Positions 47,744 to 57,122 are shown, numbered from the stretch's first letter. The stretch: 64,000 nt of DNA from Bin87 sp965243255 (GCA_965243255.1 CBDEUH010000004.1:930001-994000); one strand, 5' to 3'. Numbers and translations: made by a program. Notes: generated by a model from the sequence alone, not told the origin.

Positions 47744-50700
47744 ATGACGCTCGCCGCTGACTACGTGGAGCTGCGGTCCCATTCCTGGTACAGCTTCGGC
47801 GCCGGAGCCTCTTCCGTCTCCGATCTGGTGGAGCGCGCCGCGGAACTGGGTCACTCGACACTGGGGCTGACCGACACCTCGAACCTGTGCGGCGCCCTGG
47901 AATACAGCCGGCAGTGTATTGACGCCGGCGTGCATCCCATTCTGGGCGCGGACCTGGCGGTGCAGGACGCTGGGGGAACCGGCCTGGTCACCTTCATCGC
48001 CGAGACGGGCGAAGGCTACGCCAACCTGTGCCGGCTGGTGTCTTTGGCACACCACACCGGAGGCCGCGCCACGCCGGAACTGGACGCCCGCTTCCTGGAA
48101 GCCCACGCCGACGGCCTCATCGTCCTGCTGGGCGACCCGGCCGGGCCGCTGGCCGGGCTGGTCTGGGACGGCGAGCGGAAACCAGCCAAGGAGTTAGTGC
48201 GGCGCTACCGCCGGTGGTTTGGGTCATCTCACGTTTTCCTGGAGCAGCAGCAGCACCTGGCCCATGGCGACACCACACGGAATAAACGGCTCCACGAGCT
48301 GGCGGAGCGGTGCGGCGTCGGGACAGTGGCCACCAACGACGTGTGGTACCACTGCCAGGACCGGGCCCGACTTCACGACGCCTTGACGACGGTACGGCTC
48401 AACTCCTCGTTGACGGAAGTGCGCGAACGACTGAAGGTCAACGGCCACTACCGGCTGAAGTCCGGCCCGGAAATGGCCCGCCTGTTTCGGTCCCATCCGG
48501 AAGCCGTGCGCAACACGGCGGCCATCGCCGAACGCTGTTCCGACTTTCAGTTGCCCGACTACCTTTCCGGGCGTTATCGGGTGCCCGACATTCCGGTTCC
48601 GGCAGGGCACGACGCCCTGTCCTTGCTCAGGCGGCTGTGCGAGGAATCGGCGGCCCGACGCTACGGACGCGTTGACGGGCGTGTGAGGGAGCGGCTGGAC
48701 CAGGAGTTCGAGCTCATCGGGCGCCACGGTCTGGCGGGTTTCTTTCTGGTCTATCACCGCGTGGTGGAGCTGGCCCGCCAGTGCATGCTGGAGCTGGGCC
48801 ACGGCCACCAGGAGACACCCCTGGAGTGGCTGCCCCCGGGCCGAGGACGGGGTTCGTCGGTGTCCATGCTGGTGGGCTACCTCATCGGGTTGTCCCACGT
48901 GGACCCGCTGGAGTACGGACTCACGCTGGACCGCTTTCTCTCCATCGACACCGCTGCCGTGCCCGACATCGACCTGGATTTTCCACGGGACATCCGGGAG
49001 AAGCTCATCCTCCGCATCATCGAGGAGTGGGGCTGGGACCACGCCACCCTGGCCGGCATGATGCCCACCTACAAGGCCCGTGGCCTGGTGCGGGCCCTGG
49101 GCAAGGCATTGGGACTGCCGGCCGACGAAGTGGGGGTGGTGGCCCGCAGCCTGGAAACCGACTCGCCATCGGAACTGTCCCGTGAACCGGCCTTGGTGTC
49201 ACGAGCTGAGCGGGCCGGTTGGCGGGATTTGCTCAGGTTGTCGGACCAGCTGGCGGGATTTCCCAAGGGGCTGGCTCAGCACCCCGGCGGTATGCTGGTC
49301 AGCTCCACGCCCCTCACCGACCTGATGCCGGTGCAGCCCTCGGCCATCGACGGCCGCTACGTCGGCCAGTGGGACAAAGACAGCGTGGATGACGCCGGCA
49401 TGTTGAAAATCGACCTGCTGGCGCTGGGCGCGCTGTCCCAGATGCAGCAGGCGGTACGGCTGGTGCGATCCCGCACCGGCCAGGAGCCGGACCTGAGCCG
49501 CATCGACTACCGGGACCCCGGCGTCTTCGACGACCTGGGCAGAGGGGACACGGTGGGGGTGTTCCAGGTGGAGTCGGCGGCCCAGATGCAGACCATCGTG
49601 CGGATGAAGCCCCGAGACATCTACGACCTGGCGCTGGAGGTGGCGGCGGTGCGGCCCGGCGTGGGCGCCAACGACGGCGTGGCAGAGTTCTTGCGCCGGC
49701 GCGAGGGCGTGCCCTGGGACTACGACCATCCCCTGGAACGGGCCGCGCTGGAGCGCTCTCTGGGCGTCATCATGTTCCAGGACCAGGTGGTGCAGCTGGG
49801 CATGGACGTGGGCGGTTTCAGCGCCGCCGACGCCGACCGGATGCGGCGCGCGTTCGGGCGGCGCAACGGGTCCGCCCTGGTGGAATCTTACCGCCGGCGG
49901 TTTCTGGCCGGCGCCGCAGCGCGAGGCGTGCCCGAAGCGGTGGCCGGAGTTATCTTCGGCAAGTTCAACCCCCACTACATGTTTCCCGAGGGCCACGCCC
50001 TGGCCTTCGCCTTCACGGCCTACCAGATGGCTTGGCTTAGGAGATACCACCCACTGGAGTTCTTCGTGGCGTTGTTCAACGAGCAGCCCATGGGTTTCTG
50101 GGACCTGGATACTCTGAAGCAGGACGCCCGCCGGCTGGGGCTAAGGGTGGCGCATCCCGACGTGAACCGCTCCCAGCTGCTCTGCTCCGCCCAGGGCGAC
50201 AACACCCTGCGGCTGGGGCTGACTTCAGTGAAGGGCGTAGACGCTCGCCTGGGGGAGACGTTGTTGCGGGCCAGGGAGTCAGGCTCGTTCGCCGACCTGC
50301 CGGACCTGCTGCCCCGTTCCGGCCTGCCGCGTGAGGCGCTGGAGAACCTGGCCCGAGCCGGCGCCATGGACGGGCTGCCCGATTTCCGAAACCGCCTTGA
50401 CGCCCGCTGGCGGGTGGGCGCCGGTCACGCGGCCGGAATGCGGCGGGGCCAGCTGGCGCTGCCGGTGGCGGTGGCCGCCGCGCCGGCGGTCTTGCCGGAA
50501 CAGTCCCGCGAGGAACGGATGCTTGACGAGTACGCCCTGATGGGGCTCTGTCCCGACGGTCACGTGATGGAGTTGCTGCGGCCCCAGTTGGGGCCGGAGG
50601 TGTTGACCAGCGACGCTCTGCTGGGCTGCGGCGACGGCGACGTGGTGCGCGCGGCGGGCCGGGTGGTGCGCCGGCAGCGGCCCCTGGCGGCGGCGGTATT

Positions 50701-50908
50701 CCTAACTTTGGAGGACGAGCACGGCCTGATTCCCCTCGCCGTTTGGCCGGCCCAGTGGGAAAGGCTCAAGAGCGCGCTGCGGCGCTCCCTGGTGGTGGTG
50801 GAAGGCACGGTATCCCGGCGGGACGACACGCTGAACGTCTCCGTGGAGCGGGCCTGGCCGCTGGCCCTGGACCTGGCGCCGGCCGGCAGGCGTCACGACT
50901 GGCGCTGA
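47744..50908 (+). CDS. dnaE2: Error-prone DNA polymerase III alpha subunit DnaE2
   Basis: 1054 aa; ATG one base after the imuB stop. PHP domain at the N-terminus (VELRSHSWYSFGAGASSV), C-family polymerase palm with catalytic Asp408 and Asp410 in VPDIDLDFPRDIR, fingers with KFNPHYMFPEGHALAF, helix-hairpin-helix region and C-terminal OB domain (about 945-1040). It lacks the tau-binding extension of DnaE1, as DnaE2 proteins do. With ImuB it does translesion synthesis and induced mutagenesis. The last about 165 bp recur, diverged, at 55036-55200. Confidence 0.92.
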   Translation: MTLAADYVELRSHSWYSFGAGASSVSDLVERAAELGHSTLGLTDTSNLCGALEYSRQCIDAGVHPILGADLAVQDAGGTGLVTFIAETGEGYANLCRLVSLAHHTGGRATPELDARFLEAHADGLIVLLGDPAGPLAGLVWDGERKPAKELVRRYRRWFGSSHVFLEQQQHLAHGDTTRNKRLHELAERCGVGTVATNDVWYHCQDRARLHDALTTVRLNSSLTEVRERLKVNGHYRLKSGPEMARLFRSHPEAVRNTAAIAERCSDFQLPDYLSGRYRVPDIPVPAGHDALSLLRRLCEESAARRYGRVDGRVRERLDQEFELIGRHGLAGFFLVYHRVVELARQCMLELGHGHQETPLEWLPPGRGRGSSVSMLVGYLIGLSHVDPLEYGLTLDRFLSIDTAAVPDIDLDFPRDIREKLILRIIEEWGWDHATLAGMMPTYKARGLVRALGKALGLPADEVGVVARSLETDSPSELSREPALVSRAERAGWRDLLRLSDQLAGFPKGLAQHPGGMLVSSTPLTDLMPVQPSAIDGRYVGQWDKDSVDDAGMLKIDLLALGALSQMQQAVRLVRSRTGQEPDLSRIDYRDPGVFDDLGRGDTVGVFQVESAAQMQTIVRMKPRDIYDLALEVAAVRPGVGANDGVAEFLRRREGVPWDYDHPLERAALERSLGVIMFQDQVVQLGMDVGGFSAADADRMRRAFGRRNGSALVESYRRRFLAGAAARGVPEAVAGVIFGKFNPHYMFPEGHALAFAFTAYQMAWLRRYHPLEFFVALFNEQPMGFWDLDTLKQDARRLGLRVAHPDVNRSQLLCSAQGDNTLRLGLTSVKGVDARLGETLLRARESGSFADLPDLLPRSGLPREALENLARAGAMDGLPDFRNRLDARWRVGAGHAAGMRRGQLALPVAVAAAPAVLPEQSREERMLDEYALMGLCPDGHVMELLRPQLGPEVLTSDALLGCGDGDVVRAAGRVVRRQRPLAAAVFLTLEDEHGLIPLAVWPAQWERLKSALRRSLVVVEGTVSRRDDTLNVSVERAWPLALDLAPAGRRHDWR
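50740..50908 (+). repeat. Direct repeat at dnaE2 3' end, proximal copy
   Basis: 169 bp of the OB-domain end of dnaE2 up to its stop codon. The distal copy at 55036-55200 is shorter by one G and by one GTG codon, with scattered substitutions. Homology stops exactly at the stop codon. Confidence 0.85.
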
Positions 50909-50976
50909 ACCAAGGCTTTCGGCAGGGGTAGCGGTAAATTCCGAAGTCCCGATAGTTTGCTGGCAGGGTCGGCGGA

Positions 50977-51717
50977 CTACTGCTGGATTTCGTCTTCCCG
51001 GAAGGTCGTCCACTCTGAGAAGACCGGAAACGGTATGGGGAGCACTCGGTTTGGGTCGTTCACCCTGAATTCCATCCGCGATGGATTGAAAACGTTTCGC
51101 ACTGAGACGGAGACTTTGGTTGTGTCCACGCAATCGCCGCACTCGGAGGGAAACCATTGGTAGGTTCGAGGCTCGACGGGGTGCAGCGTGATAACGTTGG
51201 GGGAATCGCCGAGTTCCAGGTCGTAGTGGTCGGCAGCCATCTCCCATTCGTTGACGGCGTGTCCGTCCACGGCGTACTGGGCATAGAGCTTCAGTCCAGC
51301 GAAGAAGTCCAAAACGACTCCCTTCCTCGGGTTGGCGTCTCGGCCAGGAGAAAATCGGCGGAACGAGCGGTCCGCCAAGGTCTTTCGAATGTTGTCGGCT
51401 TCCCCTCTCCGTAAAGCGGTGCTTTCCATCCACCCGACGCAACCGGCGGCGATCGCTGCCTCTCTTTCCCCTTCCGTGAGCGGCATCATCTCCGGCACGT
51501 CCGAGCACTCTATCAGCCGTGGGTCGATGGTTGGTTGGGCCGGCGGCCCCGCCGGGGTCGCACCTTGGCACGCCACCGTGACGCACAGCAGGAGGACGGC
51601 AACAATTGAAGCCGCCGCGGCGTCGAGAACTTTTCTCTCAGTGAAGAGATTCCGGTGTTTGGGCGACGCCAAAGGCCCGCTGCAACGAACGGCGTGGCGT
51701 GCATGGTAGATCCCCAT
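50977..51717 (-). CDS. Lipoprotein of unknown function
   Basis: 246 aa; ATG with AGGGG about ten bases upstream. A lipoprotein signal (VLDAAAASIVAVLLLCVTVAC) ends at a lipobox Cys near residue 50, followed by a short Pro-rich spacer. The mature part is about 190 residues, acidic, with a CGDC pair and aromatic-rich strands (YDLELGDSPNVITLHPVE). No family recognised. It is convergent with dnaE2 and lies inside the segment bounded by the duplicated dnaE2 end. The lipobox VTVAC is the same as in the LRR lipoprotein at 57.5-58.9 kb. Confidence 0.6.
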   Translation of the reverse strand: MGIYHARHAVRCSGPLASPKHRNLFTERKVLDAAAASIVAVLLLCVTVACQGATPAGPPAQPTIDPRLIECSDVPEMMPLTEGEREAAIAAGCVGWMESTALRRGEADNIRKTLADRSFRRFSPGRDANPRKGVVLDFFAGLKLYAQYAVDGHAVNEWEMAADHYDLELGDSPNVITLHPVEPRTYQWFPSECGDCVDTTKVSVSVRNVFNPSRMEFRVNDPNRVLPIPFPVFSEWTTFREDEIQQ

Positions 51718-52635
51718 TGAGTATCTGCCCCTTTCGGTTGGTTTGGCCTAGCCATTAGTGACGGCTTTCTCCGCGGGCAAGGCTGCGGCGTTCAGCCGTT
51801 ATCGTTCCGGTGGATGGCGCTGGCAGAGGCCTCGGATTCGCGGCGCCTAGAGCCGCCGGGTGGCCAGGCAGACAGGTATGCACCAATTCGACGTTCCCAG
51901 CTGCACCGTGGCGGACCGTGAGTCTTTCGCAGGGGAGAATCTTCACGAAGTCGTCCAGGACAGCAGCCAAATCCCGAATCCCGGTGTGGTTCAGGTCAGC
52001 ATCTCACAGCTTCCGGCGAAGCGCAAAGTCGCGTCCCTCGGGCTGCCCTCCAGCGCCGCCTAGCCCTCACCCGGAGGCGATGGAATTACGGCGGGGGCAC
52101 ACCCGGCCCTGCTTCCCTGGGATGGTGTCTCTACGCAATCGCCCACTGAAGAACCACCGTCGTTCATCGGGATTTTCACATCTATGGTATGCACGCTCTA
52201 GCCCGTACCGTCGCATCTCTGCTGACCTGGTCAAAAGGTGGCAGTCCGCGTGGACAGCAAGCTAGTGATCATCTACCACTGCGGACAGCTAATCAAGATC
52301 CGCCCCCGCCAGCCCAAAGAGGGGCTCTCCACTGATGTCGCCGATTATCCTCCCAGACGGCTCCCTCCACTATGGAGGACCCCACGCCACCTTCCCGACT
52401 ACCGGTTTAGCGCAACACCATCCCGTGTGAGCGTCATGGACCAACCACGCCGACGCTCTGACGATATGCCAATCCAATTCCCGTTCGCCATATTTGGCCC
52501 GACTGTATGCGTGATGGAATCATTTTGAAGTGGAGGGGACACGTGTCCCAGCCAAACGTTTCCGTTTGAATTTGCCTTATTACCATGATACCATCCCGTG
52601 CACGAGTATGACTTGGGGCGGGAGCAGGCTGCATT
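51718..52635. other. Gene-poor stretch with a transposase relic
   Basis: Apart from the fragment at 52238-52400 no gene is supported. Several frames stay open by base composition only. Confidence 0.4.
52238..52400 (+). pseudogene. C-terminal fragment of an IS21-like transposase
   Basis: Reads DSKLVIIYHCGQLIKIRPRQ then PKEGLSTDVADYPP. This follows the Mu-transposase C-terminal domain pattern of IstA proteins: 'xxLVxIYHxGxLVKxHPRQ' then 'GxSTDPxDxPP'. Only about 50 codons survive. It is unlike the corresponding part of the intact IstA at 26 kb and may come from the same lost element type as the fragment at 29.7 kb. Confidence 0.55.
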
Positions 52636-53034
52636 ATGGTGACCCTTGCTATTGAGGTCGGCATCCTTATCCTATTGATTGCCGGCATAGCCCTGTGCAT
52701 CACAGCTATCGTGGTGCTATGGAGAATCGCTCCTCCACTGTTACGGTGTACCCGCAATTTAGAACGGGTCACGAGTGACGCTACCGCTGTGTCATCAGAC
52801 ATCGCTTCTAACCTTGCCCACGCAGCCGAGAAAACTGCCGTAGCTGCGGACAACATAGCAGTCGCATCGGAGAGCATGGTTGATGCCACTGGGGATATTG
52901 CAACGGGAGCGCGGACGGTCGCGGCATTGGGCCAAATGAATGTCCCGCAGATCATCGGTCAAGTCGCAAGCGGGCAGATCAACAACCTACGGCAATTGGC
53001 CGGATACATCAGCACGTTTTTTGACCGGAGTTGA
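52636..53034 (+). CDS. Small single-TM protein, paralogue of the 5.4 kb protein
   Basis: 132 aa. Residues 5-32 are a transmembrane helix (IEVGILILLIAGIALCITAIV). The rest is a long amphipathic helix region with RNLERVTSD, repeated Ala/Val/Asp heptads, ATGARTVAALG and GQINNLRQLAGY, in the same order as the protein at 5442-5846. DUF948-like layout. It is followed 110 bp downstream by a small glycine-rich hydrophobic protein on the same strand. Function unknown. Confidence 0.7.
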   Translation: MVTLAIEVGILILLIAGIALCITAIVVLWRIAPPLLRCTRNLERVTSDATAVSSDIASNLAHAAEKTAVAADNIAVASESMVDATGDIATGARTVAALGQMNVPQIIGQVASGQINNLRQLAGYISTFFDRS

Positions 53035-53143
53035 CCAAGATAACGCCGAAGCAGCTCTACGGTGCATTCAAGAATGGGAATCACCCGTTACAGATCGTGC
53101 GTTTTCCTCAACCGCCATCGCCGGGTCACGTTAGAGGTCAACG

Positions 53144-53392
53144 ATGAGAATCAACCCAAAGCAAATCATCAACGAAAGAGTGGGCGGTGTTACAGGAGGG
53201 GTGGTCGGTGCGGGGGTCGGAGTTAAAGTCGGTGCCTTTGGCGCCGCCGGGTTAGCCGCTGGCGGAACCGCCGTAGCTCTTCCTGCTGTTGCTGTTATTG
53301 CCATACCCGCGCTAGCCGGCGTCGCTGTTGGAGTAACGGGCGTTTGGGCGGGGCTCAAAGTTTGGAACAGGGTAAAGCCATCCGAAACATAA
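53144..53392 (+). CDS. Small glycine-rich hydrophobic protein
   Basis: 82 aa; ATG with AGAGG seven bases upstream. After a short charged start (MRINPKQIINERVGG) nearly the whole protein is Gly/Ala/Val-rich with two possible transmembrane passes (GAGVGVKVGAFGAAGLAAGG and AVAVIAIPALAGVAVGVTGV). It ends WNRVKPSET. Such glycine-zipper proteins may form membrane oligomers. It probably shares a transcript with the upstream single-TM protein. No family assigned. Confidence 0.6.
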   Translation: MRINPKQIINERVGGVTGGVVGAGVGVKVGAFGAAGLAAGGTAVALPAVAVIAIPALAGVAVGVTGVWAGLKVWNRVKPSET

Positions 53393-53964
53393 GGAGCCTA
53401 TGCCTGACCATTCTGCCCCTTCGCGCCGGGACGGAGTTTAGGAATCATATCGAGGAGCTTATCTTCATGGCCGCATTCCCCAACTCACGTCTTTGCTCAA
53501 GCGGCTCCAGCCGGAGTCCGGAAAGCCTCCCGGCCCGAGCACATCGCGTTGTCCCTTCGTGAACATCTGGACAACTGGCTATTTCTGGTGGCCGACCACA
53601 GCGACAAAGTGAACTGCCGCCCCGATGTCGCACCGAATTCCGGCCCAATGGCGTTGATTCCAGGGCAATCTGGCAAATGGACGACTACGCCGCCCAGCGT
53701 CAATTGCCCTGAACCGCTCATGCTGGACGCCGGCTTTTCGCTGGGGTTTGCCGACAAACACCAGCACGACTTAAGGGCCAGACCCGCCGATGTCGGCAAA
53801 ATTTCCCTGGCTCGGGCCTCGGGGGACTTTGCCACGCCGCGCCTGGCCCGCCAATCAATCAGGTGATTGACCGACCCAACAAAGCTTGGCATTCATGCTA
53901 GCGTCATGCTCCCGGAGTGGCCTGTATGAAACGAAGCAAGCCAACCTGCTCCCGCGCCCGAAGC
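53393..53964. other. Intergenic stretch, nothing convincing
   Basis: Open frames at 53549-53866 (+) and 53497-53892 (-) overlap each other and neither has family resemblance or a good ribosome-binding site. Confidence 0.35.
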
Positions 53965-54603
53965 CTATTCATCACCGATGAATCGCACCGAATCCAATAT
54001 CCCGATCCTTTCGACATTCGCCCCGGTATGCCCTTCGCAGATCGACACCGCGATGTGGAAGAAATATCGCGCCTTGTCAGAATCCCGCCCAAGTCCCATC
54101 TCGTTGATTACTACATCGCCCTCGCAACCTCCAAGCGGCGTCATGAATCCCGACTTGAACTGCGTTCTCAAATAAGGCGGATCGCTACTTTCGAACAGCA
54201 GTACATCATTCTTGGTAGTACTCCCGTCTGCGAAGTTGCTGATGCCACCTAACGTGCCGATGTTGCCGCCGCTCTGCGCCCATTGCTGATGCCTCTGGAG
54301 TTTGGCAGGCACTTCGCCCGCACCGACATGGTGGATATTGATGGTGGTGATCCCTTTTTTGTCGCGGCGCTTCACCCACACTTGCTCGCAGTCCTTTCGT
54401 TCAATTGCCCAAGAACTTGGGAATTTGACAACAAAGTCGATCCCCGGCGGGCAGGCCGCTTCAGGCGGAATCTCCTCCTGGTGGTTGTACCACCAGTCTT
54501 CAGCAGGCGCGGCCGGCGCAATGCAACCCATCACTACGGTGCCCACCGCGAGCCACCCAACCAACAAAAACCACCTAATACCGGTCCATTGGTTCCCAGT
54601 CAT
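53965..54603 (-). CDS. Lipoprotein of unknown function
   Basis: I start at the ATG at 54603, which has AGGAAGG upstream; the open frame reaches 54726. The 212-aa product has a lipoprotein signal (WFLLVGWLAVGTVVMGC), then a mature domain of about 180 residues. The domain has alternating beta strands and a pattern like PsbP/DUF1795 domains (GIDFVVKFPSSWAIERKDCE...ITTINIHHVGAGEVP...ILDSVRFIGDE), in which a short 'user-fold' binds a membrane partner. That resemblance is weak. It lies within the dnaE2-end-bounded segment. Confidence 0.6.
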   Translation of the reverse strand: MTGNQWTGIRWFLLVGWLAVGTVVMGCIAPAAPAEDWWYNHQEEIPPEAACPPGIDFVVKFPSSWAIERKDCEQVWVKRRDKKGITTINIHHVGAGEVPAKLQRHQQWAQSGGNIGTLGGISNFADGSTTKNDVLLFESSDPPYLRTQFKSGFMTPLGGCEGDVVINEMGLGRDSDKARYFFHIAVSICEGHTGANVERIGILDSVRFIGDE

Positions 54604-54685
54604 AAACCTTCCTCGAAGGAGAAGGGAGCGAGGTTGCCAGCCCTGCCTGGTGAAAACCACCATCAGCGGCTCAACAGGTGCTCGT

Positions 54686-55030
54686 TCATATCGGCAAAAG
54701 TCTAACTCTGCCGCTGATTTCGTCAACCACCACCAGCGCGCCCATATTTGGCTCCGCTTCCCGCTGCGTTAACGCCGCTAGGACCCCGCGCTCAAGAGGA
54801 TCTAGCAAGACATCGTCGGCGCGTATCTGGATCACGCTCGGGCCGGTGGCGCGCGTCAGGGCCAGCATCGTTCCAAAGCCCAGGTCGTGAGTGAAGACGA
54901 CATACTCGCGAGTAGCTGAATGATCCATGATCTCCCGGCTCCTTGCGCCCGGCGCACGAACTGCGGACCCATGTGTTGCATCCCAACCTTGCTTTTTCAG
55001 TGTCGGCGCCCAGTTTGGCTAGACTTTCAT
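54686..55030 (-). pseudogene. DUF5615 PIN-like toxin gene with damaged 5' end
   Basis: From 55030 the minus strand reads ATG AAA GTC TAG, then, in frame, PNWAPTLKKQGWDATH, REIMDHSATREYVVFTHDLG, and RADDVLLDPL to LLPI. This is the DUF5615 PIN-like toxin family, with its Asp in FTHDLGFG. The family normally begins with an MKxLxDMNLSPNWAP-like stretch; here the residues between MK and PNW are missing and a TAG lies in their place, as if about 20 bp were deleted. An internal ATG at 54928 would give an 80-aa stub lacking the first acidic strand. The usual DUF433 antitoxin gene is absent. Confidence 0.7.
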
Positions 55031-55035
55031 GTGAT

Positions 55036-55200
55036 CGTTTGCCGGCCCAGCAGGAACGGCTCAAGGGTGCGTTGCGGCGCTCCCTGGTGGTGGAGGGCAC
55101 GGTATCCCGGCGAGACGACACGTTGAACGTTTCCTTGGAGCTGGCCTGGCCGCTGTCCTTGGACCTGGCGGCGGCCGGCAGGCATCAATACTGGCGCTGA
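55036..55200 (+). pseudogene. Fragment of dnaE2 3' end, distal copy
   Basis: Encodes the OB-domain tail: AQQERLKGALRRSLVVEGTV, SRRDDTLNVSLELAWPLSLD and HQYWR-stop, matching the last about 55 residues of DnaE2. It has one base missing near its left edge and one Val codon fewer. No polymerase sequence precedes it, and it abuts the start of the broken DUF5615 gene on the other strand. Confidence 0.85.
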
Positions 55201-55311
55201 TGGTTGCGCCACGCACCCGCCTAATGAGTAGCACGTTCCAGTCAACCTTAGTCCTACGAAAGCCATCCAATTCCGGCAGCGTTCGTCACCGTGCCGATGG
55301 CCGCGTCAGAC

Positions 55312-56679
55312 CTAAACGAAGCCGCTGACTGAGGCGTCGAATTGGATAGCCAACGACTTGCCCTGTGTCTGGTCAGCTTCCAGCTCCGGGAGCTGGCACT
55401 CCGTCCAGGGTTGCCGGAGATATTCGCAGTACTGCCGGACGCTGGAAGAGACGCAATCCGGCCAGGCACACTTCGTGTGGCCCTCCGGAGTCGTCTTGAA
55501 CCGAATGGGCGTCAACTCCCCATCCAAGTCACCGAACATCTTGATCAGATAGTACTCGTCCGGCCGAAGGTACAGGTACACCTTGTGGCATTCCAGGAGG
55601 CTCATCAATTCCGAGAGCCATCCCGGGACCGAGTCAATGAAGTACCGATAGTCGGTGTCCTTGCCCAACGGGTTGTCAGCGTGGAGGATGTCGCCCAAGC
55701 GGCCGTACACCTGGATCAGTTTGTCCTCACTCAAGAATCCCTTCGTCCGTTTTACCGGCTCCTCCCCGACGACGCTCCCATTCAGGTCGACAGGACTAGG
55801 GTAGAAACCCGGATGGATGCGCCTCAATTCCCTCAGCTTTTTGCCGATATCCTGGGAGCTCTGGAGCTCCTTCTGCGACTTCTGCCAGACATCTTTGTTC
55901 GAGACCAAGGAGCCGAAGACGATGAGCTCCAGCAACATGCGGAGCTGCAAGCAGATCGACTCTACCCGCGTTCGAATCGTGATTCCCGGCATCTCCATCA
56001 ACTGGTTGATGGATTCCACCTTAGACTTGACGTCCTCCATCAGGTCGCAGTACTGGGCTATGTCGAGGCTTTCGGCTAGCTTCATTTCCCATCCACAATT
56101 CAGGCACGCAATGGTCCAACCCCATTCGTTGACTCCCTCCCCCTGAATCTGCAGCGCATCTTCTCCACACTGGGGGCAGACGCCGTACTCTTGCCCGTCC
56201 ACGCCCTTCACAGGCCCGTCGGGATAGAAATCCGGACTCATCGCAACGTTGCGAAAAGTGGGAATCTCCCCACAGCTTGGGCACGGGGCGGTGGGCTCTA
56301 TCCCGTCCATCAAGTAGGCGAAGGCCGCTTCCTGATGTCCTTGCGGGCAGTTGTCACCTTTTGTCCTGCTTGGAGACTGCCGCACATCCTGCCCCGCAAA
56401 CAGGTTCGCAGCCTCCCCGCAGGTCCTCATTCCCATGCACCGCCCGATGTTCTCCACGCTCTTGCGCGTGAGGCGAAACCGCCTGCTGGTGCCGGCCTGC
56501 GTCGGATCCTCCCCTTCTAGGGTTATGACGTCCCCGGTCCTGGGCGGCTCCGTGCTCCGGTTGGCCACAGACCAGCAGACCTGCCCATAGAGCGCTGCCT
56601 GACCTGTCCTTAGAAGACGCTCCAGGCGAGGGTGTTGGGGCTCCCTCGGCTTCGGTCCGCGCTTTTTCTTCTTCGCCAA
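55312..56679 (-). CDS. Zinc-ribbon protein with a HEPN-like helical region
   Basis: 455 aa. Lys-rich start, then residues about 130-205 with three CxxC pairs (CPSCGE, CPQCGED, CLNCGWE) likely forming zinc ribbons. Residues 215-340 are helical; RVESICLQLRMLLELIVFGS and YGRLGDILHADNPLG resemble the paired helices of a HEPN domain, with Arg and His spaced as R-x5-H. No family name recognised. Zinc ribbon plus HEPN suggests a nucleic-acid-binding RNase, possibly defensive. It is just outside the dnaE2-end repeat. Start ATG at 56679 begins MAKKKKRG. Confidence 0.6.
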   Translation of the reverse strand: MAKKKKRGPKPREPQHPRLERLLRTGQAALYGQVCWSVANRSTEPPRTGDVITLEGEDPTQAGTSRRFRLTRKSVENIGRCMGMRTCGEAANLFAGQDVRQSPSRTKGDNCPQGHQEAAFAYLMDGIEPTAPCPSCGEIPTFRNVAMSPDFYPDGPVKGVDGQEYGVCPQCGEDALQIQGEGVNEWGWTIACLNCGWEMKLAESLDIAQYCDLMEDVKSKVESINQLMEMPGITIRTRVESICLQLRMLLELIVFGSLVSNKDVWQKSQKELQSSQDIGKKLRELRRIHPGFYPSPVDLNGSVVGEEPVKRTKGFLSEDKLIQVYGRLGDILHADNPLGKDTDYRYFIDSVPGWLSELMSLLECHKVYLYLRPDEYYLIKMFGDLDGELTPIRFKTTPEGHTKCAWPDCVSSSVRQYCEYLRQPWTECQLPELEADQTQGKSLAIQFDASVSGFV

Positions 56680-57122
56680 TTCACATCTCGCTAATCGAAC
56701 GGCCTGTCCGCCCGCGGCGCCAATAGATTACCAGAACTGGCAGCACCGTTTCCCGCCAAGAAAGGCCAGCGCTAAATGTCGCCTGCGAGTAGTTCAATCC
56801 CAATCATCCCACGAGTCATTCAGTGCCGTTATCGAGGCCCTGGTCTATTTCTGGGACGACTGTCCAGGGACAAGCCCAAGCAACTTTCCTCGCCCGTTCT
56901 GGCACTGGACGCCACCAAAATTCGCACTCGTTCGCCAACCGAGAACGCCCGTTAGGTTAACGCCAGCTTGCTTGCCAACCAACCGTTGGGGGCATTGTGG
57001 TGAACGACCGTACATCAAGGCAAGAAAACAACTCATCCAGCCGCTGGACGGCCTAGGTTGCCGTTCAACAAAACGCGAATCTAGCTTCGCAATCTTCTTT
57101 ACAACCAATCAAACCGAACGTC
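56680..57122. other. Intergenic stretch between divergent zinc-ribbon genes
   Basis: No gene recognised; the hairpin at 57123-57152 lies at its right end. Confidence 0.4.

Noticed and set aside
51755..51970. 71-codon minus-strand frame with a helical start (AAVLDDFVKILPCERLTVRH)
   Set aside because: Unclear start and nonsense-like C-terminus; could be a relic but there is no match I can name.
53497..53892. Opposing open frames near 53.5-53.9 kb
   Set aside because: Neither strand has a convincing ribosome-binding site, composition or family match.
56680..57122. Possible tRNA or small RNA in gene-free gaps
   Set aside because: No cloverleaf or T-loop consensus was seen in this or other intergenic stretches.
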